The notes beneath the pieces were generated by a model, which was not told the origin of the DNA, searched no databases, and saw only the letters and a program-made list of their open reading frames with translations. From assembly GCF_900089755.1 (NCBI RefSeq), contig NZ_FLOC01000020.1, positions 1 to 64,000 of the forward strand: a stretch of 64,000 nt of DNA, read 5' to 3'. The stretch comes from Marinomonas aquimarina (GTDB lineage Bacteria > Pseudomonadota > Gammaproteobacteria > Pseudomonadales > Marinomonadaceae). Both the position numbers and the translations under genes were made by a program. Shown piece by piece: positions 39,106 to 48,207 of the stretch. The first letter of the stretch is position 1. Every line of letters begins with the position of its first letter.

Positions 39106-40416
39106 TTATTTCTGCAACAACATCATTGCTTCAACGTGCGAGGTGTGCGGAAACATATCCATCATGCACACCTTGGTCACACGAAATCCATTTTCAACCA
39201 AGTACTCAGCATCCCTTGCTAAGGTGGAAGCGTTGCAAGAAACATACAAAATTTGCTGCGGTTTCAAACGCACCAACGTTGGTAAAAATTCAAACGCACC
39301 GGCCCGCGGTGGATCCAACAGGGCTTTAGTGATTTTCGCTTTCTTCAAGCGATTGGGCGGTGCCTGTGTCAGGTCGGCCGCCAAGAACTCTAGATTGTCC
39401 AGCTGCGCCTGCGCCGCATTACTTTGCCCCATTTCCACCATGGACTCAATTGCTTCCACGGCCAACACTCGCCCAGCGCGTTTTGCTAACGGCAAGGAAA
39501 AGTTACCGGCGCCACAAAATAGATCCAACACCACATCCTCTGCTGATAAGGACAACCAAGACATGGCCTGAGCCACCATCGCTTGGTTGATCTCAGCATT
39601 CACTTGGATGAAATCTTGCGGCTGAAAGTTCAACGCTAAATTATCTATGGTGTAGTGTCGTGGCGCGTCGATTGCAACTTTTTTCTGCTCTGGCACCTGC
39701 CATAATAGCGTTATCCCCTGTGCTTTGGCCCAATCGTCCAATGGCTGCTGATCCGACTCCGACACGTCACGGGACTGACGTAAGATCACACAAACACCTT
39801 GCTCATCATGCAACAGCTCAATATGGCCCAGCTTGGCCACCAACGGTGTGGCTATTAATTGTTCACGTAACGCGGGATAGATTGTTTGCAAAGCAGGTGC
39901 CAACACTTGGCACTGTTCAATGTCGACAATGGTGTTGGAAGACTTGGCACGAAAGCCAATCTGCGCCTGACCATTTTTAACGAACACAGAGATGCGCGCA
40001 CGACGACGGTAGCCAAAGTCATGGCCTTCTAAGCGACTCATTTCATCCGGTAGGGATAGCTTACGGAATTGCCCTTTGAGCCAGTCCACTTTTAGGTCAC
40101 GCTGCGCCGCCACCGCCATATGCTGTAACTGACAGCCACCGCATTGTTCAAAATACGGACAAGGCGGCTGTACACGTGCCGGACTGTCCTGCAGGCGTTT
40201 GAGAGGAATGGCTTGGTTAAATTGGCGGCCTTCTTTGATGACTCGCGCTTCCACTTGTTCGCCAGCCAAGGAGCCTTCGACAAACGTCACTTTGCCATTT
40301 TCACGAGCAACGCCATGCCCTTCATGGGTGGTATTCTCAATGGTAAAAGTGCGGATAGGGGAAGAGATAGGCTTATCCTGAGAGGGTCGAGCTCGACGAT
40401 TCGATCGGTGTTTCAA
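39106..40416 (-). CDS. rlmD: 23S rRNA (uracil1939-C5)-methyltransferase
   Basis: RlmD (RumA) methylates U1939 of 23S rRNA. The 436-residue protein has a TRAM domain at the start, four cysteines for a 4Fe-4S cluster (CPYFEQCGGCQL and a later IEQCQVL), the SAM motif LDLFCGAGNFSLPLAKRAG and the catalytic cysteine region ILYVSCNASTLARDAEYL. The start appears to be TTG at 40416, since no ATG or GTG precedes the TRAM domain in frame. It lies 23 bases before relA. Confidence 0.95.
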   Translation of the reverse strand: MKHRSNRRARPSQDKPISSPIRTFTIENTTHEGHGVARENGKVTFVEGSLAGEQVEARVIKEGRQFNQAIPLKRLQDSPARVQPPCPYFEQCGGCQLQHMAVAAQRDLKVDWLKGQFRKLSLPDEMSRLEGHDFGYRRRARISVFVKNGQAQIGFRAKSSNTIVDIEQCQVLAPALQTIYPALREQLIATPLVAKLGHIELLHDEQGVCVILRQSRDVSESDQQPLDDWAKAQGITLLWQVPEQKKVAIDAPRHYTIDNLALNFQPQDFIQVNAEINQAMVAQAMSWLSLSAEDVVLDLFCGAGNFSLPLAKRAGRVLAVEAIESMVEMGQSNAAQAQLDNLEFLAADLTQAPPNRLKKAKITKALLDPPRAGAFEFLPTLVRLKPQQILYVSCNASTLARDAEYLVENGFRVTKVCMMDMFPHTSHVEAMMLLQK

Positions 40417-40493
40417 GGTAACGTCTCTAACAACAAAAATAATGTGTTGATAATACCTTATTCGAACTCGACGACCTAGGGTAAGCCAAAACT

Positions 40494-41402
40494 TTACTCA
40501 GCGTTAAACACGCCTGTAGATAGGTAACGATCACCACGGTCACAAATGATCACCACGATGGTGGCATCGTTCACTTGCTCGGACAACTGCAATGCAGCAC
40601 TGACAGCGCCCCCCGAAGACACACCACAGAAAATGCCTTCTTCTGTGGCCAAGCGACGCATGATCACTTCTGCATCTTGTTGATCAACATCCATCACGCG
40701 ATCGACGCGCTTCTCATCGAAAATGGTCGGCAGATATTCTTTCGGCCAACGGCGGATGCCCGGAATACTACTGCCTTCAGAGGGCTGCAGACCGATGATT
40801 TCGACCTTAGGATTTTGCTCTTTTAAGTAGCGTGAAATCCCCATAATGGTGCCTGTGGTCCCCATAGAACTGACAAAATGTGTCACCTGCCCTTGAGTTT
40901 GTTGCCAAATCTCAGGCCCTGTAGAAACGTAATGGGCACTGGGGTTGTCTTGGTTACCAAACTGATTCAGCACCTTACCTTTACCAGCCGCTTCCATCTC
41001 TAACGCCAAGTCACGAGCACGCTCCATGCCCTCTTCTTTGCTGACCAGGTGCAAAATGGCACCGTAGGCAGACATCGCAGATTTACGTTCTTGGCTCATG
41101 TTATCCGGCATAATCAGGTGCATTTCATAGCCCTTAATCGCTGCCGCCATCGCGAGGGCGATCCCTGTATTACCGCTGGTCGCTTCGATAAGACTGTCAC
41201 CCGGCTTAATATCACCACGCAATTCGGCCTGAGCGATCATATTTAGTGCTGGGCGATCCTTCACCGAACCCGCTGGGTTTTGCCCTTCAAGCTTCAACAA
41301 GATGGTGTTGCTTGGGTTGGGATTAATTCGCTGTAACTTAACTACAGGCGTATTGCCTATAATAGATTCAATAGTAGGATATTCGATCATAAACTCAGAC
41401 AC
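40494..41402 (-). CDS. cysM: Cysteine synthase B
   Basis: CysM makes cysteine (or S-sulfocysteine from thiosulfate) from O-acetylserine. The PLP lysine is in NPAGSVKDRPALNMI. EATSGNTGIALAMAAAIKGY and the C-terminal GVSSGGAVSAALQL are family motifs. It is 302 residues from a GTG at 41402; an ATG at 41390 (298 residues, MIEYPTIESIIGNTP) is equally possible, as neither has a clear ribosome-binding site. Confidence 0.95.
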   Translation of the reverse strand: MSEFMIEYPTIESIIGNTPVVKLQRINPNPSNTILLKLEGQNPAGSVKDRPALNMIAQAELRGDIKPGDSLIEATSGNTGIALAMAAAIKGYEMHLIMPDNMSQERKSAMSAYGAILHLVSKEEGMERARDLALEMEAAGKGKVLNQFGNQDNPSAHYVSTGPEIWQQTQGQVTHFVSSMGTTGTIMGISRYLKEQNPKVEIIGLQPSEGSSIPGIRRWPKEYLPTIFDEKRVDRVMDVDQQDAEVIMRRLATEEGIFCGVSSGGAVSAALQLSEQVNDATIVVIICDRGDRYLSTGVFNAE

Positions 41403-41532
41403 TTGAGATATTATATAAATTAATGGTTTACGCTTTTTTACCAGAACGTATTAGAATGCACATCCATTAAGGAATAAAATACAAACTTGTTATAAATTTA
41501 GGCCCATTATGTTGCACTAGGAGTGACAGACT

Positions 41533-41757
41533 ATGCAAAAGCCCCTTTTAATCAGCGCACTGCTCGCCGCCGTTACGCTTTCTGGCTGTGATATGTTCGG
41601 GGGACCCTCTGCCGACATCCCTGATGCCGAACTACGTCAAAAATGGCGTGAATGTAAATCGATCAGCAACCCGTCTCGAACCAAGGTACTGGCTTGCGAA
41701 AACTATGAACGGGAGTGCGATCGTCGTAAGAACAAAGGTAACATAGCTTGTTACTAA
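41533..41757 (+). CDS. Small cysteine-rich lipoprotein upstream of barA
   Basis: The 74-residue product has a signal peptide with lipobox LSGC (lipidated Cys19). Asp at +2 predicts retention in the inner membrane by the Lol rule known from E. coli. The mature part is short and highly charged, with four more cysteines (41, 55, 62, 73) that could form two disulfides in the periplasm. GGAG precedes the ATG. It lies 29 bases upstream of barA on the same strand, so co-transcription is likely. I do not recognise the family. Confidence 0.85.
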   Translation: MQKPLLISALLAAVTLSGCDMFGGPSADIPDAELRQKWRECKSISNPSRTKVLACENYERECDRRKNKGNIACY

Positions 41758-41786
41758 ACTTCTTGTAGAGAAATAGGAAATGAAAA

Positions 41787-44639
41787 ATGCGCTCATCCAG
41801 TAGCTCAGATCTACATTTTAAGTTATGGAAAGCCATTTTTCTGCCTGTATTAGGCATTCTGATCTGCTCAGCGGCCATCCTCTATGTTGTCGAAGCATTG
41901 GATAACAAGGAGCAGTTTGAATACATCAACCGTTATCAAGCTGAGCAAATCGCTAACACCAGCGAATACGCCCTGCTGTTTAATGATCGTAATCTGATCA
42001 GTAGCAATATTCACGGCCTGCTACGCCAACAGGACATCGTTGGCGTTAGCTACTTTAACAGCCAAGGGGACTTGATCGACAGCGTCGGGCAAATTGAGGC
42101 TCCACAAGGCACACTTCCCAATCAAGCGCGGAGTTACTATCAAGACGATATCAGCCAATATATCACCATTGCGCCGATCTACTACGCCAACCTCAATAAC
42201 AATCAGCTAAGTGAACACCCTTTCAACGAGCCTAACAGCGCTCTGCTTGCGGACGCCATTGGCCTGTCGAAAACGCCACAACAAGAATTACTCGGCTGGA
42301 TTCAGGTAAGCTCCAGCACACAACGCCTTAGCCTAGACAACATCATGATAGCTCTGCTCACATTAGGCTACCTGGTTGTCGCCACCTTGATCTGTGCCAT
42401 ACTCTGCTGGCGCTACGCAGCCCGTATCTCACAACCTTGGTTAAACATTACTAAGAGCCTGTCACTGATTACGCGCGGCGATTACGAGACCGCCAACGCG
42501 ATCCGTCTGCCCAGCTACCTTAACACGACCCGAGAAGCGCTAACTTACATCTCAGAACGACTGAAAAACTATCGCACTGAGCTGGAAAACGAAATCAATC
42601 AGATTACTAAGGAAACACGAGAAAACTCAGTCTTATTGGAAGAGAAAAGTGCCCAGCTACACATCGCCAACAAAGAAGCGATGGAATCGAATCGTCTGAA
42701 AACACAGTTCCTAGCCAACATTTCCCATGAAGTGCGCACACCACTCAACGCCATTTTGGGTTACAGCAACCTATTACAAAAAGACAATTTGTGCCCACAA
42801 CAACAAGTTTACGTGGACACCATCGCCCAATCGACCAACGATTTGCTGGCCACCATTGGCAACATTCTCGACTTTTCTAAGATTGAAGCAGGCAAAATGG
42901 TGGTACTCGAGAGCGAAGACTTCAACATCAAAGACACCATCGACGATGTATTACACTCCCTAGCGTCGACCCCTTTTAGTGAAGCCAAAGACATCGATCT
43001 TATTCCCAACTTCAATGAGAGCCTGCCTGACTGGGTAAAAGGGGATAAAACGCGCCTGCGCCAAATCCTTAACAATCTCGTGGGCAACGCGATAAAGTTC
43101 ACCCACAAAGGCTCCATTCAAGTATTCGCGAGCAGTAGCCAGCTATCAGCAACTGAGCTAGATGTGCGTATTGAAGTGGTGGATACCGGCTGTGGCATTG
43201 CTAACGAAAAACTCAGCCAACTGTTTAAACCTTTCTCACAGGTCGACTCCAGCCATACTCGCAGTTACGCTGGTACTGGCTTAGGACTTGTGATCACCAA
43301 GAAATTGATTGAACAAATGGGCGGCAGCATTGCCGTCAACAGCGAACTAGAGCGCGGCTCCAACTTTTACTTTAATATCCGCCTGCAATGTTCTCATAAA
43401 AGCAGTGACGCCCTGCCACCTTTGAACCAGCACATCATTGTCTATGAGCCAGGCAGCAATTATCGCGAGTACTTAGCCAGCTGTTTGACACAACTGTCTG
43501 TTAGCCATGACTTCACCAGTTCGGTTGAGCACTTTATGACGTCCTTGCACAACAGTAAGCAAGCGTATCAAGCCGCCCTAATTTGTACCGGCATTACGCA
43601 AACAGATGCCGAGGAAGCCGCAGAGCTGACTCATTATCTGGCGCAGCGCTTCCAGCTTCCCACACTGGTTCTGAGCAAACCCTCTAGCCATTTAACTTTG
43701 CATGCACAACAGTACCAGCTGGCTTCTCGATTAGCGCAAAAGCCAATTTCCTTGAAGCGCCTTTACGCCGCTCTGCAAAATCTGGCCCAGCCAGACATGC
43801 TTATTGCTCCCCCTTCGGCGACACAACCTGAGCAGGATACTTGGCAACATTTGAGTGGGCTACATATGCTGGCCGTGGATGACACCGCCATCAATCTGCA
43901 ACTACTTGGGCACTGGCTGGAACCGCACAACATTCACCTGAGCTTGGCCTACTCCGGCCAACAGGCCATTGACATGGCCCAGCAGCAACAGTTTGATTTG
44001 ATTCTGATGGACATTCAGATGCCAAATATGGATGGTATGGAAGCCACTAAGCAGCTGCGTAAACTAGAACATTACCAAGAGACTCCCATCATCGCATTGA
44101 CGGCCCATGCGCTGGCACAAGAGCAACAGTCTATTCTAGCCAGTGGCATGAACGCCTATTTGACCAAACCGATCAATGAAGAAACCTTACTTAATACCCT
44201 AAGTGAATGGTGCAGCACCAACAAGAACCTCACCAGCCAAGTGGAAGAAGAGCTGTCTGATGTGTTTGATGTGGAGAAAGCCCTCTCCATGGCAGGTAAT
44301 CGTGTTGCGGCAGCCAAAGACCTGTTTGACATGCTTATGCAATCCCTGAGCGAAGATCGACGTCTACTCATTCACCATTTTGAAACGCAAGACTTAGACA
44401 AGCTGATCGCCACGGTACACCGTATCCACGGTGCCAGCAAATACTCTGGTACCATTGAGCTGACCAAGCACGCCAACTTTTTGGAAACCCACCTAAAAGA
44501 ACTGGGATTTGATGAAGTGGAAGAAGTGTTTGACGATTTTATGGCCAGCTTAGAACACTTGGAGAACATCCAAACACTTATTCCATGGCCTCAAGCGTCA
44601 CAAACGCCAACGCAAACTGCTGCTCATCCGACAAACTAA
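41787..44639 (+). CDS. barA: Hybrid sensor histidine kinase BarA/GacS
   Basis: This inner-membrane kinase phosphorylates a UvrY/GacA-type regulator that drives CsrB-type small RNAs. The 950 residues show membrane segment 1 (about 17-38), a periplasmic domain, membrane segment 2 (about 185-210), then a HAMP-like linker and coiled coil. HisKA (FLANISHEVRTPLNAILGY, His314) and HATPase (LNNLVGNAIKFTHKG; GTGLGLVITKKLIEQMGGS) follow. Next come a degenerate receiver-like stretch, a true receiver (DLILMDIQMPNMDGM, Asp742) and HPt (HRIHGASKYSG, His881). All three phosphorelay residues are present. Neighbour cysM-relA agrees with gacS in Pseudomonas. Its 3' end overlaps acpS on the other strand by 62 bases. 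Confidence 0.95.
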   Translation: MRSSSSSDLHFKLWKAIFLPVLGILICSAAILYVVEALDNKEQFEYINRYQAEQIANTSEYALLFNDRNLISSNIHGLLRQQDIVGVSYFNSQGDLIDSVGQIEAPQGTLPNQARSYYQDDISQYITIAPIYYANLNNNQLSEHPFNEPNSALLADAIGLSKTPQQELLGWIQVSSSTQRLSLDNIMIALLTLGYLVVATLICAILCWRYAARISQPWLNITKSLSLITRGDYETANAIRLPSYLNTTREALTYISERLKNYRTELENEINQITKETRENSVLLEEKSAQLHIANKEAMESNRLKTQFLANISHEVRTPLNAILGYSNLLQKDNLCPQQQVYVDTIAQSTNDLLATIGNILDFSKIEAGKMVVLESEDFNIKDTIDDVLHSLASTPFSEAKDIDLIPNFNESLPDWVKGDKTRLRQILNNLVGNAIKFTHKGSIQVFASSSQLSATELDVRIEVVDTGCGIANEKLSQLFKPFSQVDSSHTRSYAGTGLGLVITKKLIEQMGGSIAVNSELERGSNFYFNIRLQCSHKSSDALPPLNQHIIVYEPGSNYREYLASCLTQLSVSHDFTSSVEHFMTSLHNSKQAYQAALICTGITQTDAEEAAELTHYLAQRFQLPTLVLSKPSSHLTLHAQQYQLASRLAQKPISLKRLYAALQNLAQPDMLIAPPSATQPEQDTWQHLSGLHMLAVDDTAINLQLLGHWLEPHNIHLSLAYSGQQAIDMAQQQQFDLILMDIQMPNMDGMEATKQLRKLEHYQETPIIALTAHALAQEQQSILASGMNAYLTKPINEETLLNTLSEWCSTNKNLTSQVEEELSDVFDVEKALSMAGNRVAAAKDLFDMLMQSLSEDRRLLIHHFETQDLDKLIATVHRIHGASKYSGTIELTKHANFLETHLKELGFDEVEEVFDDFMASLEHLENIQTLIPWPQASQTPTQTAAHPTN

Positions 44640-44961
44640 GATGCCATTGCACAGAGCGCCCCAGCGTCCCTTGAATGCTCTCATCCACCTCTAGGGTTGG
44701 CTTACCCGATGGTAAATTAACCACCGTAAAATGCTGAAAGCTGACCCCTGAGCCAATACCAGTACCTAATGCCTTTACCGCCGCCTCTTTAGCGGCAAAA
44801 CGCTTAGCCAAAAAGGCAGCCGCGCGCACATTATTCAATTGCGCAAATTGCTCGCGCTCTGATGGGGTCAAAATGCGATCAACAAAGCGCTCACCCAAGC
44901 GCTCTATGGAGGCTGCAATGCGCTCAATTTCAACAATGTCTGTGCCAATACCTAGAATCAT
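44578..44961 (-). CDS. acpS: Holo-[acyl-carrier-protein] synthase
   Basis: AcpS moves 4'-phosphopantetheine from CoA onto apo-ACP. The 127-residue protein has MILGIGTDIVEIERI, with the metal aspartate at position 8, and FLAKRFAAKEAAVKALGTG, with the second metal ligand glutamate. LSDEQQFALAFV near the end is typical. It follows recO by nine bases, where many gammaproteobacteria carry pdxJ. Its last 20 codons overlap the end of barA on the opposite strand. Confidence 0.96.
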   Translation of the reverse strand: MILGIGTDIVEIERIAASIERLGERFVDRILTPSEREQFAQLNNVRAAAFLAKRFAAKEAAVKALGTGIGSGVSFQHFTVVNLPSGKPTLEVDESIQGTLGRSVQWHLSLSDEQQFALAFVTLEAME

Positions 44962-44970
44962 AAAACACTC

Positions 44971-45717
44971 TTACAACGTATGGGATAGTTTAAACAATGG
45001 CACCTGCCATAAACGCTCACCATCATAAGGTTTCGCAGGAAGCAAGGAACGCGACTTTAATGGCTTCGCCCCTAATGCCTGATCAAGCCAAGCCCGATGC
45101 AACTCTTTTGCCAACAGCAACACCTGACGATTGTCCCAGCGCCCAGCGGCATAGGCCATCGCGGCGGCACCGTCCAAGAAAGCAATCGGCTTTACCTTCG
45201 GCTGGTCGCCATAATACGGTCGCAAACCAAATTTATGGTGCAGTTGATACAACTGCTTGGCCTCGAGCGGGTCACCACGCCCTGTGGCACTCATATTGAC
45301 GCGAATCCCCAGCTCTTCAAACAAGCCCCATTCAAAGCGCCTTAACAAAGGTGCCAAGGGCGCTTCGCCACTGAGGTGCGTAATCAGCCAACGATAAAGC
45401 ACAAACAAAGGCTCAAACGGCAGCCCAACCGGTAACAGCCGCTCAATCAATTCATGCACATAAAAAGCACTGTACAGGGCCGCGCCCTGCAACATCACTG
45501 GGGCTTCCAGCGCTTCTGCAGAGCGAATGGTTTTCAGCTCAGAGCGCCCTACCAAGTCAAACTCCAGCAATAAAAAAGACCCGGGGGATACCCGAGCCTC
45601 TTTCGCTTTCTTGCGCCAAACGCCACGCACCAAACCCGCTTCTTGCGTCAATAAGTCAACTAGGACCTTATCGTCCTGAAAAGCGCGCGTGTGTATGACG
45701 TAGCCTTGGACACGCAC
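44971..45717 (-). CDS. recO: DNA repair protein RecO
   Basis: RecO helps RecR load RecA on SSB-coated single strands in gap repair. It is 248 residues with an N-terminal OB fold (MRVQGYVIHTRAFQDDKVLVDLLTQ begins it) and a helical C-terminal domain. There is no four-cysteine zinc site, as in other gammaproteobacteria. The start is GTG, three bases after era. The order lepB-rnc-era-recO is conserved. Confidence 0.94.
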   Translation of the reverse strand: MRVQGYVIHTRAFQDDKVLVDLLTQEAGLVRGVWRKKAKEARVSPGSFLLLEFDLVGRSELKTIRSAEALEAPVMLQGAALYSAFYVHELIERLLPVGLPFEPLFVLYRWLITHLSGEAPLAPLLRRFEWGLFEELGIRVNMSATGRGDPLEAKQLYQLHHKFGLRPYYGDQPKVKPIAFLDGAAAMAYAAGRWDNRQVLLLAKELHRAWLDQALGAKPLKSRSLLPAKPYDGERLWQVPLFKLSHTL

Positions 45718-45720
45718 AGA

Positions 45721-46635
45721 TTAATCGTCTTGGTAACCTAGACTTGCCAAGGCGCGCTCATCATCTGACCAACCTGAGCGCACTTTCACCCATAGGTTAA
45801 GCATCACTTTTTGCTGGAACAGGTTTTCCATATCGATGCGCGACTCTTTACCAATCAATTTGATCTTGGAGCCTTTATCACCAATGATGATGCGCTTTTG
45901 ACCATCACGCTCCACTAGGATCAATGCACTAATATGAATCGTACTGCCTTCAAAGACAAACTCTTCAATCTGCACCGCCACTTCATAAGGCACTTCCTGA
46001 CCTAGCTGACGGGTAATCTTTTCACGTACGATTTCCGACGCCAAGAAACGTGAGCTGCGGTTAGTGATCTGGTCTTCTGGATAGTACTGCACGCCTTCCG
46101 GAATGTAGCTTTCAACCAAGCTTTCAAGGCGATCTAGATTCTTATTACGCAACGCTGAAATCGGCACGATTTGCGCAAAATCCATCTTTTCCGAAAGCGT
46201 CATCATGCGCGGCAGAAGCTCGTCTTTCTCTTCCAGCTTATCGACCTTGTTCACGACCAATACCACCGGACACTCCGCATAGCGCAGTTTCGCTAATACG
46301 TTATCGTCTTCCTCGGTCCAGCGCTCCGCATCAACCACGAACAGCACCACATCCACATCTTTCAACGCTTGGCTAGCGGTACGGTTCATGTAGCGGTTGA
46401 TCGCTTTATCCTGACCTTTGTGCAGCCCAGGTGTATCCACGTAAATAGTTTGGATATGACCTTTGGTCTGCACACCCAAAATCTGATCGCGAGTGGTTTG
46501 CGGTTTACGCGACGTAATCGACAGCTTTTGGCCGAGGATGTGGTTCATTAGGGTGGATTTACCCACATTTGGACGACCGACGATCGCCACAAAACCACAG
46601 TGCGTAATCTCTTGATACTCTTCTTCGTGATGCAT
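45721..46635 (-). CDS. era: GTPase Era
   Basis: Era binds the 3' end of 16S rRNA and assists 30S maturation. It is 304 residues. G1 is [15 protein letters not shown] near residues 15-29, then G3 DTPGLH and G4 NKVDK. The KH domain is near the C-terminus ([17 protein letters not shown]). Its ATG starts directly after the rnc stop codon. Confidence 0.98.
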   Translation of the reverse strand: MHHEEEYQEITHCGFVAIVGRPNVGKSTLMNHILGQKLSITSRKPQTTRDQILGVQTKGHIQTIYVDTPGLHKGQDKAINRYMNRTASQALKDVDVVLFVVDAERWTEEDDNVLAKLRYAECPVVLVVNKVDKLEEKDELLPRMMTLSEKMDFAQIVPISALRNKNLDRLESLVESYIPEGVQYYPEDQITNRSSRFLASEIVREKITRQLGQEVPYEVAVQIEEFVFEGSTIHISALILVERDGQKRIIIGDKGSKIKLIGKESRIDMENLFQQKVMLNLWVKVRSGWSDDERALASLGYQDD

Positions 46636-47313
46636 TTAGTTCTTTTCCAGCTCTTTTAGCGCTTTCGCTGCAGCGTTTTGCTCAGCAATTCGTCGACTAC
46701 TACCTTTGCCTTCAATCGGCGCATCGAACAACTCAATTTGGCAGTGGACAAAAAACGTTTGTGCATGAGGTTCACCGACAATGTCCACTACTTCATACTG
46801 AGGCAGTGAATGCTTACGCGCCTGTAGAAACTCTTGCAAACGTGTTTTAGCGTCTTTGGTCACCACTTTCAATGATGTTGCATTAAGACGCTCTTTGTAC
46901 CACTCCAAAATGTGCTGACGACATACATCCATACCGGCGTCTAAATAAATCGCACCGATAATACCTTCCACGGCGTCCGCTAGAATTGAATCACGACGGA
47001 AGCCTCCGCTTTTCAACTCACCAGCGCCCAGCTTTAGGAAGTCCCCTAACTGGAATTCACGAGCTAACTCGGCCAAGGTATCCCCTTTCACAAGGGACGC
47101 ACGCAGTCGGCTTAACTCGCCTTCTTTGGCTTTTGGAAAGCGATGAAATAGATCTTCAGCAATTACATAATTTAAGATCGAATCGCCTAAAAATTCCAAT
47201 CGTTCGTTGTTTTTGCCACCGTAACTACGGTGCGTCAGCGCCAACTCAAGCAGCCCAAGGTCGGCAAAAAAGTAACCTATGCGCCGACACAGTTTTTCAT
47301 AAAGAGAGCTCAA
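46636..47313 (-). CDS. rnc: Ribonuclease III
   Basis: RNase III cuts double-stranded RNA, processing rRNA precursors and controlling many mRNAs. It is 225 residues. The catalytic signature [19 protein letters not shown] is near residues 36-54, the second acidic site is [13 protein letters not shown] near 110-122, and a dsRNA-binding domain ends the protein. The start is TTG at 47313, with GGAG six bases upstream. Confidence 0.97.
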   Translation of the reverse strand: MSSLYEKLCRRIGYFFADLGLLELALTHRSYGGKNNERLEFLGDSILNYVIAEDLFHRFPKAKEGELSRLRASLVKGDTLAELAREFQLGDFLKLGAGELKSGGFRRDSILADAVEGIIGAIYLDAGMDVCRQHILEWYKERLNATSLKVVTKDAKTRLQEFLQARKHSLPQYEVVDIVGEPHAQTFFVHCQIELFDAPIEGKGSSRRIAEQNAAAKALKELEKN

Positions 47314-47331
47314 AATTTCTCCAAAAAATTA

Positions 47332-48156
47332 TTATTTAATTAAACCGTTATTCTTAAAACTTGGGAGACTGAAAAACTCATCCCAGTGCAGCCAAACATA
47401 AAAGGCACGGCCTTTTAGGTTTTCCTCTGGCACAAAGCCCCAGACACGGCTGTCCGCACTGTTATCGCGGTTATCACCCATCACAAAATACTGCCCTTCA
47501 GGCACCACCCAATCCCCTTCAAGAGGATTGCGACGGTAGCTTTTGTAAATCTGATGTGACACGCCGTCTAAATTTTCGGCAAATACTGCCACCGGCTCAC
47601 GACTAGGGTTCTTCGACACGGGCAATTCTGCCAATAACTCTTCATCCACTAGCTGGCCATTCACCATCAAACGCTTATTGTGGTAACTGATCACATCACC
47701 TGGCAAACCAATCATGCGTTTAATATAGTTCAGGCTTGGATTATCAGGGTATTTGAACACCACCACATCGCCACGCTGCGGCTCCGTAGTTGAGATCAAT
47801 GTGCTGTTCAACACTGGCAGACGAACACCGTAGTCCATTTTGTTGACTAGAATAAAGTCACCAATCTCAAGCGTTGGCAACATGGAACCAGAAGGAATCT
47901 GAAATGGCTCCGCAACAAACGAACGTACCCCAAAAATCACCGCAACGATGACAAAGTAGGATTTGACTTCCAATAACCACTTAGGCGTGTTGGCTAATCT
48001 TAGCTTGGCATTTTTATCCAATACCAAAGCGGCTTCCGGAGCCATCTGCTCAAGAATCTGTTTACGTTTTGGCGCAAATACGAAGCGGTCATACAACCAC
48101 GCCGCAAAGGTCACCAAAAAGGCCACAGCCAAGATCAACTCGAAATCAAAATCCAT
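47332..48156 (-). CDS. lepB: Signal peptidase I
   Basis: LepB removes signal peptides from exported proteins at the periplasmic face. The 274-residue protein has two N-terminal membrane segments (about 4-20 and 65-80). The Ser-Lys dyad is clear: PSGSMLPTLEIGDFILVNK holds the serine near residue 91, and YIKRMIGLPGD holds the lysine near 145. GDNRDNSADSRVWGFVP is box E. It lies between lepA and rnc, with a terminator hairpin between lepA and itself. Confidence 0.97.
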   Translation of the reverse strand: MDFDFELILAVAFLVTFAAWLYDRFVFAPKRKQILEQMAPEAALVLDKNAKLRLANTPKWLLEVKSYFVIVAVIFGVRSFVAEPFQIPSGSMLPTLEIGDFILVNKMDYGVRLPVLNSTLISTTEPQRGDVVVFKYPDNPSLNYIKRMIGLPGDVISYHNKRLMVNGQLVDEELLAELPVSKNPSREPVAVFAENLDGVSHQIYKSYRRNPLEGDWVVPEGQYFVMGDNRDNSADSRVWGFVPEENLKGRAFYVWLHWDEFFSLPSFKNNGLIK

Positions 48157-48167
48157 ACTACATCTCC

Positions 48168-48197
48168 AAGAAAAAGAGCCGCAGGTTTGCGGCTCTG
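48168..48197 (-). terminator. Terminator downstream of lepA
   Basis: Perfect nine-base arms AGAGCCGCA/TGCGGCTCT (48175-48183 and 48188-48196) enclose a four-base loop, with five T after the stem on the minus strand. It lies between lepA and lepB, which are usually thought of as one operon, so lepB may be set lower or have its own start. Confidence 0.88.
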
Positions 48198-48207
48198 ATA
48201 CGTTCCA

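Noticed and set aside
39059-39571. 170-codon frame opposite rlmD
   Set aside because: Mirror of rlmD coding bias, which carries all the family motifs.
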